From Duganella sp. SG902 (GTDB lineage Bacteria > Pseudomonadota > Gammaproteobacteria > Burkholderiales > Burkholderiaceae_D), in contig NZ_JABMJK010000003.1 in assembly GCF_013376005.1 (NCBI RefSeq), forward strand, positions 496,001 to 560,000: a stretch of 64,000 nt of DNA, in the 5' to 3' direction. This document shows, piece by piece, positions 35,984-44,144 of this stretch. Numbering within the stretch: the first letter of the stretch is position 1; each line of letters starts with the position of its first letter. The notes beneath the pieces were generated by a model. It saw only the letters and a program-made list of their open reading frames with translations, was not told the DNA's origin and made no database searches. Made by a program: the position numbers and the translations under genes.

Positions 35984-36763
35984 ATGATGACAGCTAAGGA
36001 CAATTCCGGGCCCCGTGTGGCCCTCGTTACGGGCGCCGGACGGCGGCTCGGCCGCGCCATCGCGCTCGGCCTGGCCGGCGCCGGCTGGGACGTGGCCGTG
36101 CACTACCGCGCCTCCGAGGCCGAGGCGCGCGCCGTGGCCGACGAGATCGCCGCGCTGGGCCGGCGCGCCGTCACCCTGCAATGCGAGCTGGCCGACGAGG
36201 CCGACGTGCGCCAGCTGCTGCCGCGCGCGGTGGCGGCGCTGGGCGCCGTGCATTGCGTGGTCAACAACGCCTCGCTGTTCGACTACGACAGCGCCACCGA
36301 ATTCAACCCGGCCCTGCTGGACGCCCACATGCGCGCCAATGTGGCGGCGCCGCTGCTGCTGGCGCAGGCGCTGCACGCGGCCACGCCGGACGGCCGGCAA
36401 GCCGCCGTCATCAATCTGCTGGACCAGAAGCTGTACAATCTCAACCCTGATTTCTTGTCGTACACCCTGTCCAAGGCTGCGCTGCACACCGCCACCACCA
36501 TGCTGGCGCAGCAGCTGGCGCCCAAGCTCCGGGTGGTGGGCGTGGCGCCCGGCCTGACCATGGTGTCGGGCGACCAGACCGAGGCCGGTTTCGCCAACGC
36601 CCACCAGCAAACGCCGCTGGGCCGTTCCAGCACCCCACAAGACATCGTCGACGCCGTGCTGTACGCGGCCAGCGCGCGCGCCGTCACCGGCACCACGCTG
36701 CTGGTCGACGGCGGCCAGCACCTGATGCCGCTGCCGCGCGACGTGATGTTTTTGGCTCAATAA
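35984..36763 (+). CDS. Short-chain dehydrogenase, pteridine/dihydromonapterin reductase-like (FolM type)
   Basis: The 259-aa Rossmann protein has the NADPH-binding [12 protein letters not shown] (residues ~13-24), NNAS (~90) and the active-site region [13 protein letters not shown], where tyrosine and lysine are spaced as YxxxK. The arginine-rich glycine loop and the position directly before folB point to reduction of dihydropterins, as in FolM/PTR1. The next gene, folB, begins 24 bp downstream. ATG 35984 or the next codon could be the start; neither has a clear ribosome-binding site. The specific substrate is inferred from context. Confidence 0.82.
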   Translation: MMTAKDNSGPRVALVTGAGRRLGRAIALGLAGAGWDVAVHYRASEAEARAVADEIAALGRRAVTLQCELADEADVRQLLPRAVAALGAVHCVVNNASLFDYDSATEFNPALLDAHMRANVAAPLLLAQALHAATPDGRQAAVINLLDQKLYNLNPDFLSYTLSKAALHTATTMLAQQLAPKLRVVGVAPGLTMVSGDQTEAGFANAHQQTPLGRSSTPQDIVDAVLYAASARAVTGTTLLVDGGQHLMPLPRDVMFLAQ

Positions 36764-36787
36764 TTTATATCGAAAGAAGGTTCTTCC

Positions 36788-37186
36788 ATGCTGTCCGCTT
36801 TGATACACCCGCAACTGAACGACTGCCGCCGCCTGTTCCTGCGCAACTACGAGGTCATGATCAACATCGGCGTCTACGAGTTCGAGAAAAAAGGCGAGCA
36901 GCGACTGCTGATCAACGTCGACCTGTACATCCCGCTGGCGGTGTCGTCGCCGCGGCACGATCAGTTGGAGGAGGTGGTGGACTACGACTTCATCCGCAAC
37001 ACCATCGCCCAGCGCATGGCGCGCGGCCACGTGCAGCTGCAGGAAACCCTGTGCGACGACATCGTGCGCGAAATGCTGGCGCATCCGAGCGTGCGCGCGG
37101 CGCGCGTGTCGACCATGAAGCCGGACGTCTACCCGGATTGCGAAGGCGTGGGCGTGGAAGTATTCAAGATCAAGGAAGCGGCATGA
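36788..37186 (+). CDS. folB: Dihydroneopterin aldolase
   Basis: The 132-aa protein has the FolB fold, with the catalytic glutamate region [20 protein letters not shown] and the conserved lysine region [20 protein letters not shown]. It acts in folate synthesis on 7,8-dihydroneopterin. Length is slightly above the typical 120. A GAAAGAAGG ribosome-binding site precedes the ATG. Its stop codon overlaps the ttcA start (ATGA). Confidence 0.93.
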   Translation: MLSALIHPQLNDCRRLFLRNYEVMINIGVYEFEKKGEQRLLINVDLYIPLAVSSPRHDQLEEVVDYDFIRNTIAQRMARGHVQLQETLCDDIVREMLAHPSVRAARVSTMKPDVYPDCEGVGVEVFKIKEAA

Positions 37187-38094
37187 ACGCGGTCATCGAC
37201 AATGTGAAAGCGGCCGAGAAACAGGCCCACGAGAACAACAAGCTGCACAAGCGCCTGTGCCGCCTGGTCGGCCAGGCCATCGGCGACTTCAACATGATCG
37301 AGGACGGCGACAAGGTGATGGTCTGCCTGTCGGGCGGCAAGGACTCCTACGCCCTGCTCGACATCCTGATGACGCTGCGCGAGCGCGCGCCCATCCATTT
37401 CGACATCGTGGCCGTCAACCTGGACCAGAAGCAGCCCAACTTCCCGGCCGACATCCTGCCGGCCTACCTGGAAAAGCTGGGCGTGCCGTTCCACATCGAA
37501 AACCAGGACACCTACAGCATCGTCAAGCGCCTGATCCCGGAGGGCAAGACCACCTGCTCGCTGTGCTCGCGCCTGCGCCGCGGCATCCTGTACCGCGTGG
37601 CCGACGAGCTGGGCTGCAACAAGATCGCCCTCGGCCACCACCGCGACGACATCCTCGAGACCTTCTTCCTCAACATGTTCTTCGGCGGCAAAATCAAGGG
37701 CATGCCGGCCAAGCTGGTGTCGGACGACGGCAAGCACATGGTGATCCGTCCGCTGGCCTACGTGAAGGAAGAGGACACCGAGCGCTACGCCGAGGTGAAG
37801 CAATTCCCCATCATCCCGTGCGACCTGTGCGGCTCGCAGGAAAACCTGCAGCGCAAGCAGATCAAGGCCATGATGCGCGACTGGGAAAAGAAATTCCCGG
37901 GCCGCGTGGAAAACATCTTCTCGTCGCTGTCGACGGTGGTGCCGTCGCACCTGATGGACCGCGACCTGTTCGGCTTCAAGGACATCAAGGCCGACGGCCT
38001 GGCCAACCCGCTGGGCGACATCGCCTTCGACGAGGAACCGTGCTCGACGCCGGCCAGCGTGCCGGGCATCATTCCGCTGCAGCGCGATAATTAA
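37183..38094 (+). CDS. ttcA: tRNA 2-thiocytidine synthetase TtcA
   Basis: The 303-aa protein has the PP-loop SGGKDS at residues 50-55 and two CxxC pairs (C125/C128 in TCSLCS and C213/C216 in CDLC) that hold the Fe-S cluster. It thiolates cytidine 32 of certain tRNAs using ATP. The ATG overlaps the folB stop, so translation is coupled. A longer frame upstream lies inside folB and was rejected. Confidence 0.95.
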   Translation: MNAVIDNVKAAEKQAHENNKLHKRLCRLVGQAIGDFNMIEDGDKVMVCLSGGKDSYALLDILMTLRERAPIHFDIVAVNLDQKQPNFPADILPAYLEKLGVPFHIENQDTYSIVKRLIPEGKTTCSLCSRLRRGILYRVADELGCNKIALGHHRDDILETFFLNMFFGGKIKGMPAKLVSDDGKHMVIRPLAYVKEEDTERYAEVKQFPIIPCDLCGSQENLQRKQIKAMMRDWEKKFPGRVENIFSSLSTVVPSHLMDRDLFGFKDIKADGLANPLGDIAFDEEPCSTPASVPGIIPLQRDN

Positions 38095-38172
38095 CTATTT
38101 TTTGTAACCGATAGTTTTACCTCCGCCCCCGGCTAGTATCATGCGTTATTCACTAACGGTAGCGGAGACAGC

Positions 38173-38529
38173 ATGACGATCAAGATAGAAATGCGGGCCC
38201 TCGGCGATGCCTTCACGGCCTTGTCCGAGCAGGTGAAGCGCAACGGCAAGGGCGGCGATTTTGGCTCGGTGCTCAAGCATGCCGAGACCAGGCAGTCCGA
38301 CACGGCGGCGGAGCTGGAGAAATACCTGAAGATGTCGCCCGAGGAGCGCGTGGCGCTGGCCATGCGCAAGCAGCTGGGCATTTCGGAGGAAGAGTACGCC
38401 GCGATGACGCCCGACGAAAAGAAGGCGGTGGACGCCCAGATCGCCGAGCTCATCAAGCAAAAGATGAACGAGGCGATCGCCAAACAGCAGGCGCAGGCCG
38501 CCGGACTGAAGTCCGGCGTCGCCTTCTAA
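38173..38529 (+). CDS. Small charged helical protein of unknown function
   Basis: The 118-aa product is not recognised. It is hydrophilic and probably all-helical, rich in Lys, Glu, Ala and Met, with a central acidic segment (MSPEERVALAMRKQLGISEE, ~54-73) and no membrane segment or cysteine. GGAG lies 6 nt before the ATG, and codon use fits the genome, so it is likely real. It is 78 bp after ttcA, with a weak AT-rich inverted repeat (AACTAT / ATAGTT) in between. Confidence 0.75.
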   Translation: MTIKIEMRALGDAFTALSEQVKRNGKGGDFGSVLKHAETRQSDTAAELEKYLKMSPEERVALAMRKQLGISEEEYAAMTPDEKKAVDAQIAELIKQKMNEAIAKQQAQAAGLKSGVAF

Positions 38530-38538
38530 GCGTTCACC

Positions 38539-40308
38539 TTAAAACTTCTGCGCGGTGCGCAGCACGGGGTACAGGTTGTAGCGCTCGTCCCACGAGGCGT
38601 GGCGCCTGGCGAAGAACTCCAGGCGCTTCTCGGGGCTCTTGTTGAACTCGGCGTCGGTGTCGAGCTTCTTGCGGAACTCCTCGCGCAGGGCCGGATTGGC
38701 TTCCAGCTGGTCGCGCGCGACCTCCTCCGCCACGTAGTCCTCCATGTACTCCTTGCGCTCGAAGGCGTTGTTGAATTCGCCCCACGCCAGCAGGCCATCG
38801 GCGCCGCGCGGCTCCAGCATGGTCATCACCAGGCGCGCCTTCGGCTGCGCGATCGGCACGAACAGCGCGCCCTTGCCCACCGGACGGCGCTCGCGCGCCC
38901 ACTCGCCTTCCACCGCCAGCGACTGGCGGCCCTCGAACGACTGCTTGCCGAAGGTGGTCTTGGTGGCGCGGAAGGCCTCCACCTCGGCCGACATCTGGTC
39001 GGCGTTGATCACCTTGAAGCTGATGCCGTGCTGTTTCAGCTTGGCGCCGACCCAGCCGGCGTCGGCCGCCGGCACGATGTAACCGCCCAGCGGCGCCGCC
39101 ACCTTGAAGTCCGGCACGATCTCGTCGCGCAGCGGCACGTTCCAGATTTGCGGCTTGGACTCGTCATAGCGCGTCCACAGGCCGCCCGAGATCTCCGAAT
39201 GCTCGCGCGTGTAGGCGTAGCCGGGGAACTCGATGGTCTTGGCGTTGTAGGTGGTGCGATAGCTGAGCGGGAACTCGCTGCCGCCGAGGTTCAGCGCGCG
39301 CGCGTCGGCCTCCTGCGTCAGCTTCTGCCACTCCTTGCCGTGCTGCGCCACTTGCGACAGCAGCGACACGATGGTGTTGCGGGTGATGCGCACGCGGGTC
39401 GGGTAATCCTTCCACGAGTGGGTTTCCACCAGCATGGCGAAGCGGTTGCGCATCGGGAAATAGCCGGTCGAGAAACGTGGCGGCGCCATGGCGTCGATGA
39501 AGCCGGAGGACGGGTCATCCTCCTTGGCGAACGACATGTAGAACTGGCGCGGATCGGAACCCTGCGCCTTCAGGTCGGCGATCACGTTTTTCTGCAGCGC
39601 CGCGCCGGCCGCTTTCAGGGCCTCGTCGCCGCCGTGCACCGGTTCCACCTGGATCGAGATATCGGGCTGGAACTTGGCGCCATCGGTCACGTGCAGGTCG
39701 ACGTAGGCCAGCGGATCCCAGCTGTTCACCAGCGCCAGCATGGCCTGCATCTCGGGCGCGTCGGCCTTCACGTAATCGCGGTTCAGATTGTAGTTCTGGG
39801 CCGTGGTGCGCCAGCCCATTTCCACCGGGCCGCGCTGGTTGGGGCGGTTGTTCTTGCCGAAGCGCTCATGGCCGTCGACGTTGAACACCGGGACGAACAA
39901 CAGCACCTGCTTGTCCAGCGCGCCCGCCGCCGCCTTGTTCTCCAGCGCCTCGCGCAGCGCCAGGAAGCCGGCGTCCTTGCCGTCGATCTCGCCGGCGTGG
40001 ATGCCGCCTTGCACCAGCAGCACCGGCACACCCTTCTTCTTCGCCTGCTCCGCCGTCAGCGCGCCGGTGCGCGAGACGGCCAGCGCCAGCATCGGACGGC
40101 CTTCCGGCGTGCGGCCGAATTCAAAGCAGCGCACCTGCTTCGGATAGGCTTTCTGGAACTGCGCGCACAGCGCGATCACCTCGTCGTAACGGCCGGTGGC
40201 CTGGAAGCCGGAGCGCTCGGAGATGGTGGTCAGCGGCGCGGCGGCGGGTGCGGCGTGGGCCAGCGCGGAACTGGCGGCAAAGGCAAGCAAGACGGCGGAA
40301 CGTATCAT
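38539..40308 (-). CDS. Secreted M14-family zinc carboxypeptidase
   Basis: The 589-aa protein has a signal peptide (about 1-19, ending SALAHA). The M14 domain carries the zinc ligands HxxE in GGIHAGEIDG (H104, E107) and a later histidine in YVDLHVTDG, with NYNLNRDY as substrate-binding loop. The large C-terminal portion (~330-589) has no obvious known domain. ATG 40308 has GGGAG 8 nt upstream. A TTG two codons earlier was rejected. It lies 36 bp downstream of the S41 peptidase gene on the same strand, so the two may be co-transcribed. Both are envelope or extracellular peptidases. Confidence 0.9.
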   Translation of the reverse strand: MIRSAVLLAFAASSALAHAAPAAAPLTTISERSGFQATGRYDEVIALCAQFQKAYPKQVRCFEFGRTPEGRPMLALAVSRTGALTAEQAKKKGVPVLLVQGGIHAGEIDGKDAGFLALREALENKAAAGALDKQVLLFVPVFNVDGHERFGKNNRPNQRGPVEMGWRTTAQNYNLNRDYVKADAPEMQAMLALVNSWDPLAYVDLHVTDGAKFQPDISIQVEPVHGGDEALKAAGAALQKNVIADLKAQGSDPRQFYMSFAKEDDPSSGFIDAMAPPRFSTGYFPMRNRFAMLVETHSWKDYPTRVRITRNTIVSLLSQVAQHGKEWQKLTQEADARALNLGGSEFPLSYRTTYNAKTIEFPGYAYTREHSEISGGLWTRYDESKPQIWNVPLRDEIVPDFKVAAPLGGYIVPAADAGWVGAKLKQHGISFKVINADQMSAEVEAFRATKTTFGKQSFEGRQSLAVEGEWARERRPVGKGALFVPIAQPKARLVMTMLEPRGADGLLAWGEFNNAFERKEYMEDYVAEEVARDQLEANPALREEFRKKLDTDAEFNKSPEKRLEFFARRHASWDERYNLYPVLRTAQKF

Positions 40309-40344
40309 GAACAAGCTCCCAGCATAGGGTTGAATGAAAATTTA

Positions 40345-41874
40345 TTATCGGATCGAGATTTCCTGTACCTCATGACGCCAGGGCGTCAGGGGGCCGGCGG
40401 CCGCGCCGCTGCGCAGCGCCTTGGGCGCCGCCGGGCACATGCCGGTGCTACGGTAGCTGAGCGCCGCCGCCAGCAAACCTTCGGCGGGATCGCCCTGCGC
40501 GTGCGCGAGGTCATCGCTGACGCGGCAAGTCGGGATGAAGCCGTCGGCGTAATCGCCGAAACCCTTTTCGTTCACGCCCTGCAGCTGGATCGCAAAATAT
40601 GTGGTGCCGCAGTTGGCGGCCGGCGTGAAGGCGTATGGCTTGCCGCAGGTCTCGCCGCCGATCAGGTTCACGGTCACATCGACGCCGCGCAAGCCGTTGA
40701 TCACCGACTCGCTGGCCGAGCAGGTGCCGGCCGACGTCAGCACCGTCACGCGCTTGAGGTTCAGGTAAGGCAGCAAAGTGCCGGCCTTGATGGTGTTGTC
40801 CGACTTGTAGCCCAGCGCCGCCGCCTGGAACATCAGCGGCGCTTGCGGCGTGGTCTTGTCGTTGTAGATCGGCTTCTCGAAAATCCGGCCGACCGTGGCC
40901 TGCGGACCGGCGATCATGTACGCCAGCTCGCTGGCGATCGCCAGCAGGCCGCCGCCGTTGTAGCGCATGTCCAGCACCAGGTCCTTGACGCCGGCGTCCT
41001 TGAAGGACTGGAAGGCCTTCACCAGTTGACCTTCGGCCACGGCGTTGTGTTCGTTAAAGTGCAGATAGCCGACCTTGCCGTCGTCGGTATCCAGCACCTT
41101 GGCCATGCGCACCGGCGGGATGGTCAGGTTGCTGGCGGCCAGCGTGGCCTGCATCACCGTGCCGTTGCGGCGCCATGCCAGCACATGGCTCTCGCCAGCC
41201 GCCTTCGGCGCCAGCGCGGCGTTGACCGCGGCCACGGAGGCGCTGCTGGTGTCGGTGACCGACACGCCGTCGGCCGACACCAGGCTGTCGCCGCGCTGCA
41301 TGCCGGCCAGCGCGGCCGGCGATCCCGGTTCCACCATGCCGACGGTGAGGATGCGCGACAAAGCGGCATCGTTATTGCGCAACCAGGTCAGGCCATACCC
41401 CAACGCCACGCCGGAGGAGTTCAACGCTTCCCAGGCGGCGCTCGGGTAGGTGAAGTGGAAGCGGTCCTTGGGCCGGCCGGAGGCGGTGACGGCCGAGGTT
41501 TTCAGCTGCATGAAATAGTCGATCGCGGTGCTGTAGTCCGCCATATTCAGGTTGGCCGGAATCTCGCGATACCACAGGTAAGTGGCGTCGAAGAAGGAAT
41601 GCAGCCAGCGCATCTCCTCGTTCAGCGTTCCCTGCACGTCCGGATAGCCGGCGCCGCGCGGCGCGGCGCAGTGATTGAGCAGGGTATGCCATTCCGGCAG
41701 GGACGGATCGGCGGGCGTCACCGGCGGCGTCACCGGTGGTTCGGGCGGCGTGACGGGCGGCGTCACCACCGGCGGCGTGACCGGCGTTTGCGCCGTATCG
41801 GACGAACCGCCGCCGCAGCCCGCCAACAATGCGGCCGTTACCGCCGCGCCAGACAAGAGGATGTGAAATTTCAT
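40345..41874 (-). CDS. S41-family peptidase lipoprotein with PDZ domain
   Basis: The 509-aa protein has a lipoprotein signal (LLAGC, modified C20). A Pro/Thr/Val repeat linker built on VTPP units (~27-55) follows, then a helical region, a PDZ domain (~150-240) and an S41 tail-protease domain. The catalytic serine is in TSAGTCSASES (about residue 384). The lysine two turns away in the usual SxxxK arrangement is not evident, so the base may differ. ATG 41874 has no ribosome-binding site, and a TATAAT lies 6 nt upstream. Confidence 0.88.
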   Translation of the reverse strand: MKFHILLSGAAVTAALLAGCGGGSSDTAQTPVTPPVVTPPVTPPEPPVTPPVTPADPSLPEWHTLLNHCAAPRGAGYPDVQGTLNEEMRWLHSFFDATYLWYREIPANLNMADYSTAIDYFMQLKTSAVTASGRPKDRFHFTYPSAAWEALNSSGVALGYGLTWLRNNDAALSRILTVGMVEPGSPAALAGMQRGDSLVSADGVSVTDTSSASVAAVNAALAPKAAGESHVLAWRRNGTVMQATLAASNLTIPPVRMAKVLDTDDGKVGYLHFNEHNAVAEGQLVKAFQSFKDAGVKDLVLDMRYNGGGLLAIASELAYMIAGPQATVGRIFEKPIYNDKTTPQAPLMFQAAALGYKSDNTIKAGTLLPYLNLKRVTVLTSAGTCSASESVINGLRGVDVTVNLIGGETCGKPYAFTPAANCGTTYFAIQLQGVNEKGFGDYADGFIPTCRVSDDLAHAQGDPAEGLLAAALSYRSTGMCPAAPKALRSGAAAGPLTPWRHEVQEISIR

Positions 41875-41880
41875 CAAAGC

Positions 41881-41911
41881 ATTATATGCGCGCGGCCGGC
41901 GCTGCTGCCAA
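41881..41911 (-). promoter_or_regulatory. Promoter of the S41 peptidase gene, probably leaderless
   Basis: On the minus strand, TTGGCA (41911-41906) and TATAAT (41886-41881) are 19 bp apart. TATAAT is 6 nt from the ATG, placing the transcription start at or next to the start codon. Confidence 0.6.
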
Positions 41912-41925
41912 GTTCGCAATATTTC

Positions 41926-42843
41926 TTACAATTTCACCTGCAGATCGGGATCGGCCCGCACCAGCGCGGCCAGCCAGTCGGCGAACACGCGCAGGCGCGG
42001 CGACGACATGCGGCCCTGCGGATAGAGCAGCGAGATCGGCATCGGGGTGGGCGGCGTGGCGGCCAGCACCTCGACCAGCGCGCCGCTGGCCAGGTGGTCG
42101 CGCGCCTGGTAGCGCGCCACCTGCGCCAGCCCCATGCCCTGCAGGGCGCAGCTGAGATTGGCCTCGGCGTCGCTGACGGCGATGGCGGCGCGGATTTCGG
42201 TGGCGACCACGCTGCCGTCCACCACGAAGTCCCAGTCATACGGCCGGCCGGTGCGGCCGGAAAAATGCAGCACGCCGCGATGCTCGCGCAACTCGCTCCA
42301 TGCCTGCGGCGTGCCGTGCGCCGCCAGATACGCCGGCGAGGCGCAGGTCAGGCAGGCCATGCCGCCCAACGGACGCGCGATCATCGCCGAATCCTGCAGC
42401 ACACCAACGCGCAGCGAGCAATCCAGCCCCTGCTCCGTCAGATCCTGAAAGCGCTCATTCAGGCTGACCACCAGATCCACGTCCGGATAAGCGCGGCAAA
42501 AGTCGGCCAGATGCGGCACCACCACCCGGCGGCCAAAGGTACCGGGCAACTCCACCCGCAGCTTGCCCCGTGGCTGACCGCCGCCCTGCCCGCGATACGT
42601 GCCTTCGGCGTCCTCCACCGCCTGCAGGATGGCCAGGCACTTGCGGAAGTAATCGGCGCCGTCCGGCGTCAGCGACAAGCGGCGCGTGGTCCGCTGCAGC
42701 AACTGGGTGCCGAGGAAGGCTTCCAGCTTCTGGATGGTGGCGGTGAGCGCGGCGCGCGGCAGGTCCAGCGTCTCGGCGGCCTTGGTGAAGCTGTTGGCCT
42801 CGACGATGCGGACAAAGGTCTGCATGGCTTTCAATTTGTCCAT
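41926..42843 (-). CDS. LysR-family transcriptional regulator
   Basis: The 305-aa protein has an N-terminal winged HTH (FTKAAETLDLPRAALTATIQKLEAFLGTQLLQRTTR, ~18-53) and a type 2 periplasmic-binding-like effector domain (~90-290). It is divergent from an MFS transporter gene. A 15-bp palindrome with the LysR T-N11-A pattern lies 2 bp upstream of its start codon. It probably regulates itself and the transporter. The effector is unknown. Confidence 0.93.
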   Translation of the reverse strand: MDKLKAMQTFVRIVEANSFTKAAETLDLPRAALTATIQKLEAFLGTQLLQRTTRRLSLTPDGADYFRKCLAILQAVEDAEGTYRGQGGGQPRGKLRVELPGTFGRRVVVPHLADFCRAYPDVDLVVSLNERFQDLTEQGLDCSLRVGVLQDSAMIARPLGGMACLTCASPAYLAAHGTPQAWSELREHRGVLHFSGRTGRPYDWDFVVDGSVVATEIRAAIAVSDAEANLSCALQGMGLAQVARYQARDHLASGALVEVLAATPPTPMPISLLYPQGRMSSPRLRVFADWLAALVRADPDLQVKL

Positions 42844-42845
42844 TG

Positions 42846-42860
42846 TTCACATAATGTGAA
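42846..42860. promoter_or_regulatory. Perfect 15-bp LysR-type operator palindrome
   Basis: TTCACATAATGTGAA is a perfect inverted repeat around a single central base and contains the T-N11-A core. It is in the LysR/MFS intergenic region, 2 bp from the LysR start codon and about 80 bp from the MFS start. Confidence 0.7.
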
Positions 42861-42941
42861 AAGTATAGAAGCATTATGCCCTAATTATCTTTGCCCACCT
42901 CTTGCCTAAAATTGGCTCATCAATTCCCACCGGAGCACAAC

Positions 42942-44144
42942 ATGAGCAATAAAGACATCAGTACCGGCATGGTCACCCTGCTGGCCACGGCGACCGGCCT
43001 GATCGTGGCCAGTCTGTATTACGCGCAAACGCTGGTCGGCCCGATCAGCGCCTCCACCGGCCTGTCGCCCGGCGCGGCGGGCCTGATCGTCACGCTGACG
43101 CAGATCGGCTACTGTCTCGGCCTGCTGTTCATCGTGCCGCTGGGCGACCTGCTGGAAAACCGCCGCCTGATCTTCACCGGCCTGCTGTTCACGGCCGCCA
43201 TGCTGGTGCTGGCCGCGATCAGCGGCAGCGCGTGGATGTTCCTGACGGCGGCGCTGGGCATCGGCCTCGGTTCGGTGGCGGCGCAGATCATCGTGCCGTT
43301 CGCGGCCCACCTGTCGCGGGAGGCGACGCGCGGCGTGACGGTCGGCAAAGTGGTCAGCGGCCTGCTGCTGGGGATCATGCTGGCGCGTCCCGCCGCCAGT
43401 CTGATCGCCGACGCCACCAGCTGGCACGTGGTGTTCGGCGGCGCGGCCGTGGTGGTGCTGATCGTGGCCTTCGTGCTGCGCGCCAAACTGCCGACGCGCG
43501 TGCCGAACCACCACATCACCTATCCGAAACTGCTGGGCTCCTTGTGGCACCTGTTCCTGCAAACGCCGGTGCTGCGCCGCCGCGCGGCCTACCACGCCGG
43601 CCTGTTCGGCTCGTTCAGCCTGTTCTGGACCGTGACGCCGCTGATGCTGGCCGGCCCGGTGTTCCACCTGTCGCAAACCGGCATCGCCATTTTCGCGCTG
43701 GTGGGCATGGCGGGCGCGGTGGCCTCGCCGGTGGCCGGCAAGCTGGCCGACAAAGGCCATACGCTGATGGCGACCGCCGCCGCGCTGGCGCTGGGTGTGG
43801 TGGGTTTCGCGTTGCCGATGATCGTGCCGGGTTCGCGCAACGTGGCGCTGGCGGTGCTGGTGATCGCGTCGATCGTGCTGGACATGGGTGTCGCGGCCAA
43901 CCTGGTGCTGGGCCAGCGCGCCATCTTCACGCTGGGCGCGGAAGTGCGCAGCCGCCTGAACGGCGTCTACTTCGCGCTGTTCTTCGCCGGTGGCGCCCTG
44001 GGTTCGGCGCTGGGTGGCTGGATGTTCGCCACCCACGGCTGGCACGCCGCGCTGCTGACCGGCATGGCCTTCAACGGCGCCGCGCTGCTGTACTGGCTGA
44101 CCGAATACATCGGCCACGCCAGTGAGCGCAAAGTAGCGGCTTAA
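42942..44144 (+). CDS. MFS transporter, probable drug/small-molecule efflux
   Basis: The 400-aa protein has about 12 membrane segments and the MFS motif A-like loop PLGDLLENRRLI near residues 66-77, repeated in weaker form as GKLADKGHTLM near 265. It begins at an ATG with GGAG 7 nt upstream; a frame extending further upstream was rejected. Divergent LysR control is typical of efflux permeases. The substrate is unknown. Its stop overlaps the convergent TonB receptor stop by 3 bp. Confidence 0.9.
   Translation: MSNKDISTGMVTLLATATGLIVASLYYAQTLVGPISASTGLSPGAAGLIVTLTQIGYCLGLLFIVPLGDLLENRRLIFTGLLFTAAMLVLAAISGSAWMFLTAALGIGLGSVAAQIIVPFAAHLSREATRGVTVGKVVSGLLLGIMLARPAASLIADATSWHVVFGGAAVVVLIVAFVLRAKLPTRVPNHHITYPKLLGSLWHLFLQTPVLRRRAAYHAGLFGSFSLFWTVTPLMLAGPVFHLSQTGIAIFALVGMAGAVASPVAGKLADKGHTLMATAAALALGVVGFALPMIVPGSRNVALAVLVIASIVLDMGVAANLVLGQRAIFTLGAEVRSRLNGVYFALFFAGGALGSALGGWMFATHGWHAALLTGMAFNGAALLYWLTEYIGHASERKVAA

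Noticed and set aside
38599..42909. A 1436-codon plus-strand frame spanning three genes
   Set aside because: It runs antisense to the M14, S41 and LysR genes, which all have intact motifs.
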